Under the pieces are notes generated by a model. The model made no database searches. It saw nothing but the letters and a program-made list of their open reading frames with translations, and was not told the origin of the DNA. Of a DNA stretch of 8,129 nucleotides, positions 1 to 6,945 are shown one piece after another (position 1 is the stretch's first letter; each line of letters opens with the position of its first letter). The stretch is from Bacteroidales bacterium (GTDB taxonomy: Bacteria > Bacteroidota > Bacteroidia > Bacteroidales > Muribaculaceae), in assembly GCA_900766975.1 (NCBI GenBank), contig CAAFXO010000004.1, positions 1 to 8,129 of the forward strand, in the 5' to 3' direction. The position numbers were made by a program, and so were the translations under genes.

Positions 1-6
1 AAACAC

Positions 7-45
7 AAAAAGGCGTGATGAAATTGACGTTTCATCACGCTTTTG
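7..45 (+). terminator. Rho-independent, probably bidirectional terminator
   Basis: A perfect 11-bp stem (13-23 with 30-40, GCGTGATGAAA and its complement) closes a 6-nt loop. It is flanked by an A-run at 7-11 and a T-run at 41-44, so the stem can extend by a G-U and A-U pairs. This is the classic form of an intrinsic terminator that works in both directions. It most likely ends a gene lying off the left edge of the window and insulates the + strand operon that follows. Confidence 0.82.
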
Positions 46-55
46 CATTATGATA

Positions 56-92
56 TGGCTCATAATTGACAAAAAAATCAAGAAATGAGCCA
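56..92. repeat. Interrupted inverted repeat upstream of the first gene
   Basis: TGGCTCAT (56-63) is perfectly complementary to ATGAGCCA (85-92). Inside it a second short complementary pair, TTGA (66-69) and TCAA (78-81), surrounds an A-rich centre (71-77). The repeat ends about 20 bp before the putative -7 box at 112-119, where a -33 box or an operator would lie. It could be a regulator binding site or a second weak terminator hairpin; nothing in the sequence decides between these. Confidence 0.45.
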
Positions 93-111
93 AATTTTAA
101 GAAAATTTTTG

Positions 112-119
112 TATTTTTG
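112..119 (+). promoter_or_regulatory. Putative Bacteroidota -7 promoter box
   Basis: TATTTTTG matches the Bacteroidota primary sigma factor -7 consensus TAnnTTTG. No good TTTG lies about 20 bp upstream, so the -33 element is weak or supplied by a regulator. Transcription would start near 123-127 and leave a leader of roughly 85 nt before the ATG at 211. It also argues against translation from the ATG at 85, which lies upstream of this box. Confidence 0.5.
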
Positions 120-177
120 CTTCATTCGGAGGGTGTTTATGTTTTCTCATCAGTGGCAATTACACTCTCATACACTA

Positions 178-194
178 TTGGCAATAGTTGCCAA
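178..194 (+). promoter_or_regulatory. Perfect 7-bp hairpin in the leader of the first gene
   Basis: TTGGCAA (178-184) and TTGCCAA (188-194) are perfectly complementary around a 3-nt TAG loop. The hairpin lies 16 nt before the proposed ATG at 211 and downstream of the putative promoter, so it would be in the mRNA leader. It could influence translation initiation, or as DNA it could be a dyad operator. There is no T-run after it, so it is not an intrinsic terminator. Confidence 0.4.
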
Positions 195-210
195 ACTAAG
201 CAAACCGAAT

Positions 211-1314
211 ATGAAAGAGACTGAAAATAATACTACGCTTGAGCCGAAGCCGGCATTACAAGAGGTTAAGGCACCCTCACGCGGGATCCATATCGGGTTG
301 TTGAGCAATTACTCCGACACCGACGAGACACGCTTTCTGCTGACTCCCTAGGCTTGCGGCATGCTGACATCAGCCGGAATCAAGATTACCATGGAGCATG
401 GTGCCGGCATCGACATCAGTTTCAAGGATGAAGTATATGCCGAATATGGCGTGGAGATCGACAGCCGCGAGAAGGCTTTAAAATGCAACATCGTGCTCTC
501 TTATCAGCCCTTGCGTGTCAAGGATATCAAGAAGATGACCGAAGGGGCGACGCTCCTCTGCATGATGGGAGATGGACTCTTCGACGAGCATGTGATCAAG
601 GCCTTGCTTGCCAAGAAGATCTCATGTGCATGTCTCGACAATTTCACCTCCCATCAGGACATCGCGATATTTGCCGACATCATCGACGAGATCGATGGGC
701 GCGCCGCCATCATGTATGCCCAAGATGCTTTGTCCTATTTGGGCGAGGGCAAAGGAGTCTTATTGGCGGGAGTAGCGGGGTTGAATCCCTGTGAAGTGCT
801 CGTAATCGGATGCGGCACGGAGGCGATAGCGGCAGCCAATGCGGCAGCCGGAGCCGGAGCCAGAGTGGTGCTCTTAGACAATGATGTGGCGACCCTCCAA
901 GTGTCGCGACCCTTGTGTCACGACCGCGTGGAGCTGATCACGATCCATCCTCGAGTATTGGCGAACTTGGTGAAGAGTGCCGATGTGATCATCACCGGAC
1001 TCACCACACGCCCCTTCGAGTTCCCCAAGAGCCTCTCCTCGAGTCTCAAAGATACGGTCTATGTGCTCGACTTGCATGACTCCCACCCCTCGGTGTCGGT
1101 GCCCCGCACGGTGGCCATGGCTCTGTCGAACCCGCTGATCCATTTCTTCGAAGAGATGATGATCAAGAATGGCTTCAACGATATGATGGCTACGACACAG
1201 GGTGTGCAACGTGGTATGGTGACCTACGACGGCAAGCTCGTCGACAAGCTTGTGGCATCCTATCTCTCGATGCCGAGCATCGACATCAGAGTGATGCTCT
1301 CGACCTCCAACTGA
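211..1314 (+). pseudogene. Alanine dehydrogenase / PntA-family gene interrupted by an amber codon
   Basis: One reading frame runs from ATG 211 to TGA 1312-1314 except for a TAG at 349-351 (codon 47). Translation on both sides of the stop belongs to the AlaDH/PNT family. Before it is DETRFLLTP (40s), the usual N-terminal motif. After it are GAGIDISF, GEGKGVLLAGVAG before the Rossmann fold, the dinucleotide-binding GCGTEA (200-205) and an acidic D223 at the end of the second strand. At the stop the family often has Glu or Lys, so one substitution (for example GAG to TAG) explains it. Whole length is about 366 residues, near the family size. Compared by memory with bacterial AlaDH, the substrate Arg is kept (R41), but the catalytic Lys (K75) appears as Y98, the catalytic His (H96) as G120 and Asn300 as H292, and the stretch between Asp270 and Asn300 is almost gone. 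It is therefore probably not a working alanine dehydrogenase even if read through. A shortened product could start at ATG 361 but would lack the first strand. The next gene starts 6 bp later. Sequencing error is possible. Confidence 0.72.
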
Positions 1315-1320
1315 TGAAAT

Positions 1321-2412
1321 ATGTCAGAGCGACCGACATTAATACACTTGATCTCGTCAAATAAATGGGGAGGTGCACAGAAATATGCACTTGATATTTG
1401 CGAGCATTATCATAAAGAGGGATGGGATGTGATGGCAATCACGCGCGATGCCAAGGTGATCGACGACTTGTTCAGGCAAGCCGGCGTGCCCTTGGTACAC
1501 TCTCCGCTGAGAGGCTTCTTCGACCCGGCATCGGTGCTGATACTTGCCCGGATATTGCGTGATGTGCCACGCGATCGCACCTACGTGCATGTGCATCGTT
1601 ATCGCGATGCCTTCACCGTGTTGCTCGCCAAGCGAATGGTGAAGCGACCTGATGTGAGGGTGATTTCGACGCGTCATAAGGTGAGACCGGGGCGCAATTC
1701 GTGGCTCTTCCGTCGCATCTACGACAAGATCAATGCCCACATCTTTGTGTCGAAGGCGGCATTCGATAGTTTCCGGTCCACCTGGCGTCAGTTGCCGATG
1801 AGTCTGCACACGGTCCATATCCTCTTGGACAGCATCAAGCTCCCGGAGATGGAATTGCAACCCGAGCCGACCAAGGGTCCGATCTTCGCCATCTATCCCG
1901 GTCCACTCGCCAAGGGTAAAGGATTGGAAACCATCATCGATGCATTGACAGCCCTGCGAGGGAAGAAGATACGGCTTCGGATTGTGGGTAATGGCAATCC
2001 CGACTATATTGACACGCTGAGACGCAGAGCGATGGTGCGCAATGTCATGGAGATGATCGACTGGAAGGTGACTCGTGACATACCGATGGAGCTGATTATG
2101 CAGTCGCATTTCGTGGTGCTCCCCTCGGTGGAGCGAGAGGGCTTCGGGCTTCCCAACATACGAGCCATGGCGTCGGCACGACCGCAGATATGCACACCCA
2201 ATGGGGCGCAAGCGGAATATCTCACCGATGGCGAGACTGCCATCTTCGTGCCCCCGGCAGATGCCTACACCCTCGCCGAGGAGATGCTGAGGATGGCCAC
2301 GGATGCCGAATTGCGCCACACCATGGGGCAGAAAGCATACGAATATTATGCCGCCAATATGTCGTGGGAATGGTTCGTACCGAAACTCACCGAGATATAT
2401 CTCAAGGCATAG
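1321..2412 (+). CDS. GT4-type glycosyltransferase (GT-B fold)
   Basis: A 363-residue retaining glycosyltransferase, probably cytoplasmic or peripheral at the inner membrane, transferring a sugar from a nucleotide-sugar donor. The N-terminal half opens with a Rossmann strand and the acceptor-side glycine loop (LIHLISSNKWGGAQKYAL, G17-G18), typical of GT4. The C-terminal donor domain begins near 187 with YPGPLAKGKGLETIIDAL (K198/K200 near the usual donor-phosphate contacts), then LRIVGNGNP, LPSVEREGFGLPNIRAMAS (267-285) and GAQAEYLTDGETAIFVPP. In GT4 enzymes the EX7E motif here has a second Glu before AMA; this protein has E273 but Arg at 281. No membrane segment or signal peptide is seen. The ATG lies 6 bp after the stop of the AlaDH-like gene, so translational coupling is likely and the amber codon upstream could matter for its expression. 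Donor and acceptor cannot be told; the fucose gene next door makes a surface glycan plausible. The stop is TAG, so TAG is a normal stop in this genome. Confidence 0.88.
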   Translation: MSERPTLIHLISSNKWGGAQKYALDICEHYHKEGWDVMAITRDAKVIDDLFRQAGVPLVHSPLRGFFDPASVLILARILRDVPRDRTYVHVHRYRDAFTVLLAKRMVKRPDVRVISTRHKVRPGRNSWLFRRIYDKINAHIFVSKAAFDSFRSTWRQLPMSLHTVHILLDSIKLPEMELQPEPTKGPIFAIYPGPLAKGKGLETIIDALTALRGKKIRLRIVGNGNPDYIDTLRRRAMVRNVMEMIDWKVTRDIPMELIMQSHFVVLPSVEREGFGLPNIRAMASARPQICTPNGAQAEYLTDGETAIFVPPADAYTLAEEMLRMATDAELRHTMGQKAYEYYAANMSWEWFVPKLTEIYLKA

Positions 2413-2490
2413 GGAGTAACATAATCAGATGAATGATAATCATATAAAAGTGAATAGATAAAAGCAAACTACTATAAAAAATCTCATAAA

Positions 2491-3432
2491 GTGGAAAAGA
2501 ATTCAAAGATCTATGTGGCAGGGCACCGCGGCATGGTGGGCTCGGCGATAGTTAGGGAATTACAAAGGCAGGGTTATACCAACATCATCACTCGCACCCA
2601 CGCCGAGTTGGACTTGACCCGACAGGATGCCGTGGAGCGTTTCTTCGCCGAAGAGCGTCCGGAATATGTCTTCTTGGCAGCCGCCAAGGTAGGAGGCATC
2701 GAGGCTAACGACAAGTCGCCCGCCGACTTTATGTATGTCAATATGACCTTGGAGATGAATGTGATCCATGCAGCCTGGCAGAATGGCTGTCGCAAATTGG
2801 AATTTTTAGGATCATCCTGCATCTACCCCCGCATGGCACCGCAGCCTATGCCGGAATCTTGCCTGCTGACCTCCTCCCTCGAGAAGACCAATGAGGCATA
2901 CGCCCTCGCCAAGATCTCGGGCTTGAAATATTGCGAATATCTCAACCGTCAGTATGGCGCAGACTTCATCTCGGTGATGCCCACCAATCTCTATGGGCCC
3001 AACGACAACTACCACCCCACCCACTCCCACGTCTTGCCGGCGCTGATCCGTCGATTCCACGAAGCCAAAGAGGCAGGGCTCAAGAGTGTGACATGCTGGG
3101 GCGACGGTTCTCCCCTCCGCGAGTTCCTCTATGTCGATGACCTGGCAAACCTCTGCGTCTTCCTAATGCAAAACTATTCGGGCAATGAGACCGTCAATGC
3201 CGGCACCGGCAAAGAATTGACCATCAAAGAATTGACCGAGATAGTGGCTCGCGTTGTCGGTTTCGAAGGGGAGATCGTATGGGATACTACCAAGCCCAAC
3301 GGCACCCCACGCAAACTTCTCGACGTGTCGAAAGCCACCTCATTAGGTTGGACCTATAAGACCGAGCTCGAAGATGGCATCCGTCTCGCCTACGAAGACT
3401 TTCTGAACAATCCGATGCGTGCGGAAAGGTGA
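2491..3432 (+). CDS. fcl: GDP-L-fucose synthase
   Basis: NADPH-dependent epimerase/reductase that converts GDP-4-keto-6-deoxy-D-mannose to GDP-L-fucose in the cytoplasm, the last step of de novo GDP-fucose synthesis after Gmd. The 313-residue length is close to E. coli Fcl/WcaG (321). Visible motifs are the Rossmann GxxGxxG as GHRGMVG (11-17), LGSSCIYP (106-113) with S108 and C110, the YxxxK pair Y137/K141 in EAYALAK, and H180. These match the E. coli catalytic set (Ser107, Cys109, Tyr136, Lys140, His179) with an offset of one. WGDGSPLREFLYVDDLA and the C-terminal GTPRKLLDVSKATSLGW are also typical. The start is GTG at 2491: the frame closes at a TAG at 2455-2457 and no ATG lies between, while the Rossmann strand starts six residues in. 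No Shine-Dalgarno sequence is seen, and the A-rich stretch before the start is normal for Bacteroidota. gmd is not adjacent in this window. The enzyme should be functional. Confidence 0.96.
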   Translation: MEKNSKIYVAGHRGMVGSAIVRELQRQGYTNIITRTHAELDLTRQDAVERFFAEERPEYVFLAAAKVGGIEANDKSPADFMYVNMTLEMNVIHAAWQNGCRKLEFLGSSCIYPRMAPQPMPESCLLTSSLEKTNEAYALAKISGLKYCEYLNRQYGADFISVMPTNLYGPNDNYHPTHSHVLPALIRRFHEAKEAGLKSVTCWGDGSPLREFLYVDDLANLCVFLMQNYSGNETVNAGTGKELTIKELTEIVARVVGFEGEIVWDTTKPNGTPRKLLDVSKATSLGWTYKTELEDGIRLAYEDFLNNPMRAER

Positions 3433-3437
3433 TTTTC

Positions 3438-3479
3438 AGTTATTAGTTATTAGTTATTAGATAATAGATATTAGATAAC
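3438..3479. repeat. Six-copy AT-rich heptamer tandem repeat between fcl and the DUF2723 gene
   Basis: Forty-two bases are built of six consecutive 7-mers: AGTTATT at 3438, 3445 and 3452, then the variants AGATAAT (3459), AGATATT (3466) and AGATAAC (3473). The consensus is AGWTAWY. It fills most of the 64-bp gap and ends 17 bp before the ATG at 3497. Copy-number change by slippage would alter the spacing of the leader of the large gene but no reading frame. No promoter consensus is recognisable in the gap. Confidence 0.85.
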
Positions 3480-3496
3480 ATCATAACAACTCAGGC

Positions 3497-6400
3497 ATGA
3501 TCCAAGGGGAGAAGAAATACTTGTGGGCAGAGCCGATAGTGGCATGGGGATCGTTCGCGATCCTTCTGACACTCTATTGGCTGACTGTGGCGCCCACCGT
3601 CTCATATTGGGACTGTCCGGAATATGTCACTGCGGCATATCTTCTGGAGGTGGGTCATCCTCCCGGCAATCCTACATGGATGCTGGTGGAGCGCATCGTC
3701 ACCATGTTTGCACCCTCACCGGAATATGCCGCCTTGGCGGTAAATCTCTCGTCGGGGCTCTTCACAGCCTTTGCCGCCTTCTTCTTGGCAAAGACCCTCT
3801 TTCGGGTCGGGCTCTGGGTGCTCCTCAAATTGCCGCGGCGTCACATCCCGGCACCCTTGGCGGCAGCCGGCGGAGCCCTGGTCGGCACCATGGCATTCGG
3901 ACTTTGCGACTCGATATGGTACTCGGCGGTAGAGGCGGAGGTATATGCCATGTCGATCTTTATGACCTCGCTATGTCTATGGCTGATGGCGAAATGGGCA
4001 GGCACGAGTCGGCGAGACGATTCGTGGCGACTACTGGTATTGATAGCCTACCTCTTCGGACTCAGCATCGGCATCCACCAGCTCAACCTGCTCTGCATCC
4101 CGGCATTGGCGATGATCTGGGCAGTGAGACGCGGCATCCGCACCACCGGCAAGTTGGTCGTAATCTTCTTCTTGTCGCTAATCATCGTGGCTTGCGTATT
4201 GGTCGGCATGATGCCATCTTCGATTGCCTTGGCATCATGGTTTGAGCTGATCGCCGTCAATCGCTTCGAACTTCCCCACCTCAGCGGCGTGGTGATATAT
4301 CTGCTGACCCTCGGTGGATCGCTGATGATAGCCACTGTAGCTTGCTCCCGCTCCAAGAGCCGCATAGTGATGGGAGTGGCTTGCTATCCCGCCATATTTC
4401 TCTCCGGAATATTCATCATCTCAGAGCATTATTTGATCGGAGCTATCGTCTCGGCGGGAGTGGCTGCGCTATTGGTGTCGGGGTCCAACTTCAAGGTAAG
4501 ACGCCTTTACCTCTCTATATGGATGCTCGCTATGCTCCTGACCGGATATGCTTCATACGCCCTGATACCGATAAGAGGGGGCATCCCGGCGCCACCCAAT
4601 GCGCTGATGCCGGGCAATCCCTTCTCATTTGCCGCCTACCAGAACCGCGAAGTATATGGCTCAAAACCGCTCCTATATGGAGAAACTCCCTATAGTCGTC
4701 CTCTCTTGCACGAAGAGAAAGACTCGACCGGGAAATATAAGTATAAATATTTCGAGATCGACTATTATCATAACGAATATGTGCCGATCGAAGAGGATGG
4801 CAAACTGAAGCCGGTGATCAGAGGATTAAATCCCAAAGACTCACTTCTCAACCAAAAATATATCGCACGGGGCAAAGATGCCTATATCGTCAAGGGGATG
4901 AAGAAGCGTCATGTCAAGACGCCGGAACTGAATATGTGGTTCCCGCGCATCACCGGCAGTCGTCCCTTAGACATAAGTTCCTATTCCAATTGGGTCGGCA
5001 TGGACACGACCACCATGAAGCGAGTCAACGTGTCGGAAGCGATCGACTCGGCAGGGAATTATGTCACCAAGATGGTGGATGGGAAGCGCCGAGAGGCTAC
5101 AGGCTATCGTCCCACCTACCTTCAGAATGTCGAATGGTTCCTTACCTACCAGACGGCTTACATGTATTGGCGCTATCTGCTGTGGAATTTCAGCGGACGT
5201 CAGAACGACCGTCCGGCGCAGGGAGAGGTGCAGCATGGCAATTTCATCACCGGCTATGATGCTCTCGACAATATGATGCTCGGCGCTGAAGACCGGCTAC
5301 CCGATGTGGCAGGCAAGGATAACGAAGGGCGCAACAAATATTATCTATTGCCACTTATCTTGGGCATCATCGGCATGATATGGCTGTTGACCCACCGCAG
5401 ACGAGGCATCCAGACCTGCGCCATCACGGCTATTCTCTTCGTGATGAGCGGCTTGGCGATAACGGTCTATCTCAACCAGGGACCGGGAGAACCGCGCGAG
5501 CGCGACTATTCATTCTTGGGGTCATACTTGGCATATTGCGTTTGGATCGGTTTTGGAGCGATAATGGTGGCACGCTGCACACGGAGTGTGTGGGGCTTTG
5601 CCATCCCACTTGCGGTGGTGGCATGGATGGGAATTGAGAACTATGGCGACCATGACCGTTCGGGGCGCTATGCCGCGCGCAACAATGCCATCAGCCTTTT
5701 GGAAGCCGCCGAGCCGGATGCCATCATCTTCGTATCTGGCGACAACCATACCTTCCCGCTATGGTATGCGCAGGAAGTGGAGGGGATCCGCCGCGATGTA
5801 AGGGTGATCAATCTCTCCTATCTCACGATGCCGCGATATGCCGCCAATATGATGCAACAATGGCGCGACTCCAAGGGTGTGCCTACTACTCTGACCCGAG
5901 GCGATATCATTTGGGATGCCTATCGTCGCATGTCAATGCCCAAGCACTCGAAAGACACTCTCGATGCTGTGGAGATGTTGCAGCGTGTCAGAGAGGGTGT
6001 CGAGGGGAATCTTCCCTGCCGATATGTGCGGCTGAAGGCGACTCCCGACTCGACTGTGGTGTTCGACCTGGTCGGAGTGACCAAAGATGGCAAGAACATC
6101 GACTTCAACGACTTGATGATGCTCGACATTGTAGCCACCAACGCTGCATCCGCCACTCCGCGACCCATCTACTGGATCGAAGCCTTGCCTGCAAGGATGC
6201 GCATCGGCATGACACCCTACACCGTCAAGTGGCTCTATGGCTATCGCTATGGCATAATGCCGGAGCAGAGGGTAGACTCACTGCTGCTGGCGGCGGCAGA
6301 CAAGGTATTGCCACCCAACCCCATAGATCGCGAAGTATATATGGACTATGCTCCATCGCAACAGACGGCGATCATGAGAGGAGCATTGGTGTCGGCAGGG

Positions 6401-6724
6401 CATCGGCTCTTGGCGCATGGCGACCTGAAGGGGGCGATGATCATGGCGGAGAAAGCCGACATCGTTATGGGACACTGCCCCGACAGCTATATGCCGGTAA
6501 GGATGGCAGACAGCACATATATGGTGAAGCGAGAATTGGGCAGATTGCTTGTCAACTGCGCCGACACACTCGAGCAGCGAGGAGGAGACAAGATCCGGAT
6601 ATCCGACCTGCGCCAACGTGGCGAAGAGCACATCGAGGCACAAGAAGCCCTCAGCCGAGGCTGGCAGGAATATCGCCGCCACCTCCCCAAGCGCCTCCGC
6701 AACAAGATGGCCCCCACCTATTGA
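3497..6724 (+). CDS. DUF2723 (GT117-type) polytopic membrane protein, candidate glycosyltransferase
   Basis: A 1075-residue inner-membrane protein of the DUF2723 family, classed by homology with GT117; the animal member TMEM260 is a protein O-mannosyltransferase. The family core is clear: the first membrane helix (about 13-34) is followed by a loop with D39, E42 and HPPG at 54-57, the acidic-plus-HPPG signature expected for a GT-C active site. About nine helices follow to roughly 360 (e.g. 75-98, 119-140, 178-208, 217-240, 264-284, 338-358). A long soluble insert lies at about 370-590 and contains MYWRYLLWNFSGRQND. Four more helices lie at about 615-720, with NQGPGEPRERDYSF (660-673) between them. 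A soluble C-terminal region holds SGDNHTFPLWYAQEVEG (747-763), also typical of Bacteroidota members. Length is normal for the phylum and no frame break is seen. The start at ATG 3497 places helix 1 correctly. It follows fcl in the same direction, so a role in a fucose-containing protein or surface glycan is plausible but inferred; the substrate is unknown. The IS begins 25 bp after its stop. Confidence 0.9.
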   Translation: MIQGEKKYLWAEPIVAWGSFAILLTLYWLTVAPTVSYWDCPEYVTAAYLLEVGHPPGNPTWMLVERIVTMFAPSPEYAALAVNLSSGLFTAFAAFFLAKTLFRVGLWVLLKLPRRHIPAPLAAAGGALVGTMAFGLCDSIWYSAVEAEVYAMSIFMTSLCLWLMAKWAGTSRRDDSWRLLVLIAYLFGLSIGIHQLNLLCIPALAMIWAVRRGIRTTGKLVVIFFLSLIIVACVLVGMMPSSIALASWFELIAVNRFELPHLSGVVIYLLTLGGSLMIATVACSRSKSRIVMGVACYPAIFLSGIFIISEHYLIGAIVSAGVAALLVSGSNFKVRRLYLSIWMLAMLLTGYASYALIPIRGGIPAPPNALMPGNPFSFAAYQNREVYGSKPLLYGETPYSRPLLHEEKDSTGKYKYKYFEIDYYHNEYVPIEEDGKLKPVIRGLNPKDSLLNQKYIARGKDAYIVKGMKKRHVKTPELNMWFPRITGSRPLDISSYSNWVGMDTTTMKRVNVSEAIDSAGNYVTKMVDGKRREATGYRPTYLQNVEWFLTYQTAYMYWRYLLWNFSGRQNDRPAQGEVQHGNFITGYDALDNMMLGAEDRLPDVAGKDNEGRNKYYLLPLILGIIGMIWLLTHRRRGIQTCAITAILFVMSGLAITVYLNQGPGEPRERDYSFLGSYLAYCVWIGFGAIMVARCTRSVWGFAIPLAVVAWMGIENYGDHDRSGRYAARNNAISLLEAAEPDAIIFVSGDNHTFPLWYAQEVEGIRRDVRVINLSYLTMPRYAANMMQQWRDSKGVPTTLTRGDIIWDAYRRMSMPKHSKDTLDAVEMLQRVREGVEGNLPCRYVRLKATPDSTVVFDLVGVTKDGKNIDFNDLMMLDIVATNAASATPRPIYWIEALPARMRIGMTPYTVKWLYGYRYGIMPEQRVDSLLLAAADKVLPPNPIDREVYMDYAPSQQTAIMRGALVSAGHRLLAHGDLKGAMIMAEKADIVMGHCPDSYMPVRMADSTYMVKRELGRLLVNCADTLEQRGGDKIRISDLRQRGEEHIEAQEALSRGWQEYRRHLPKRLRNKMAPTY

Positions 6725-6749
6725 TAATAAATATTAATAATAAATATTA
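6724..6749. repeat. Two perfect tandem copies of an AT-only 13-mer
   Basis: ATAATAAATATTA occurs at 6724-6736 and again, directly adjacent, at 6737-6749. It starts on the last base of the DUF2723 stop codon and ends exactly at the left end of the insertion sequence; its last three bases (TTA) are the left copy of the target duplication. The AT-rich run probably made a preferred insertion target for the IS. It shows no hairpin with a T-run, so whether the operon terminator was here and was displaced by the IS cannot be told. Confidence 0.8.
6747..6749. repeat. Left copy of the IS target-site duplication (TTA)
   Basis: TTA directly precedes the left inverted repeat and the same TTA follows the right inverted repeat at 8093-8095. 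Three-base duplications of the TNA type are known for some IS5-family subgroups. A 3-bp match can occur by chance, but its exact placement at both inverted-repeat ends makes it credible. Confidence 0.65.
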
Positions 6750-6765
6750 GGGAGGTTCTATTATT
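6750..6765 (+). repeat. Left terminal inverted repeat of the IS
   Basis: Reads GGGAGGTTCTATTATT inward. Compared with the inward-read right end, 13 of 16 positions agree, including GGGA at the tip and a GTTCTAT block. Part of it (GAGGTTCT, 6752-6759) has a further inverted copy at 6793-6800 inside the element, so the left end can also fold into a hairpin with a 33-nt loop. Confidence 0.75.
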
Positions 6766-6815
6766 GTGGTTTTTGAGGCTTGGAATGGCGGCAGAACCTC
6801 GTTTAGCCGCACACC

Positions 6816-6830
6816 TGCCAAACCTTGGCA
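6816..6830. other. Small perfect hairpin in the left end of the IS
   Basis: TGCCAA (6816-6821) and TTGGCA (6825-6830) are complementary around the 3-nt loop ACC. It lies just downstream, on the - strand, of the promoter-like site at 6835-6866, at or next to its expected transcription start. There is no T-run after it on either strand, so it is not a standard terminator. The rest of the non-coding left end (6766-6945) also holds the T-rich stretch 6880-6896 and no coding region I can support. Confidence 0.4.
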
Positions 6831-6834
6831 AGCG

Positions 6835-6866
6835 CAAAGTTAATCAAACCTTCTTATATTCACAAC
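6835..6866 (-). promoter_or_regulatory. Possible outward-facing promoter in the left end of the IS
   Basis: On the - strand, TAACTTTG (6835-6842) fits the -7 consensus TAnnTTTG. GTTG (6863-6866), one mismatch from TTTG, lies exactly 20 bp upstream (6843-6862). Transcription would start near 6828 and run left, out of the IS and antisense into the DUF2723 gene. The same 20-bp spacing is seen in the transposase promoter at the other end of the element. This rests on consensus match only. Confidence 0.35.
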
Positions 6867-6945
6867 AAGTTATCTGATGTTTTTTGAGTTTTTTTTGGGG
6901 GTAAAGTGCTGGTATACTATCCATTGCTGATCGGAGTGACTCCCG

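Noticed and set aside
85..351. Short + strand ORF of 88 codons starting at ATG 85
   Set aside because: Its first 42 codons look non-coding (leader with promoter-like box and hairpin). The coding part from 211 onward is the 5' end of the interrupted AlaDH-like gene, not a separate protein.
349..351. Recoding of TAG as an amino acid (amber suppression or pyrrolysine)
   Set aside because: The neighbouring glycosyltransferase ends with TAG at its expected length and nothing in the window suggests suppressor tRNA or a recoding element, so a nonsense mutation or sequence error is simpler.
1357..2319. Long - strand ORF of 320 codons
   Set aside because: It lies fully within the glycosyltransferase gene, is rich in His/Arg as expected of an antisense shadow, and shows no known motif.
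5761..6750. Long + strand ORF of 329 codons overlapping the DUF2723 gene in another frame
   Set aside because: The DUF2723 frame has clear family motifs over this stretch. The alternate product is Arg/His/Gln-rich without recognisable domains and ends in AT-rich non-coding DNA.
6876..6900. T-rich run in the IS left end as a terminator
   Set aside because: No stable hairpin directly precedes the T-runs on the + strand, so an intrinsic terminator is not supported.
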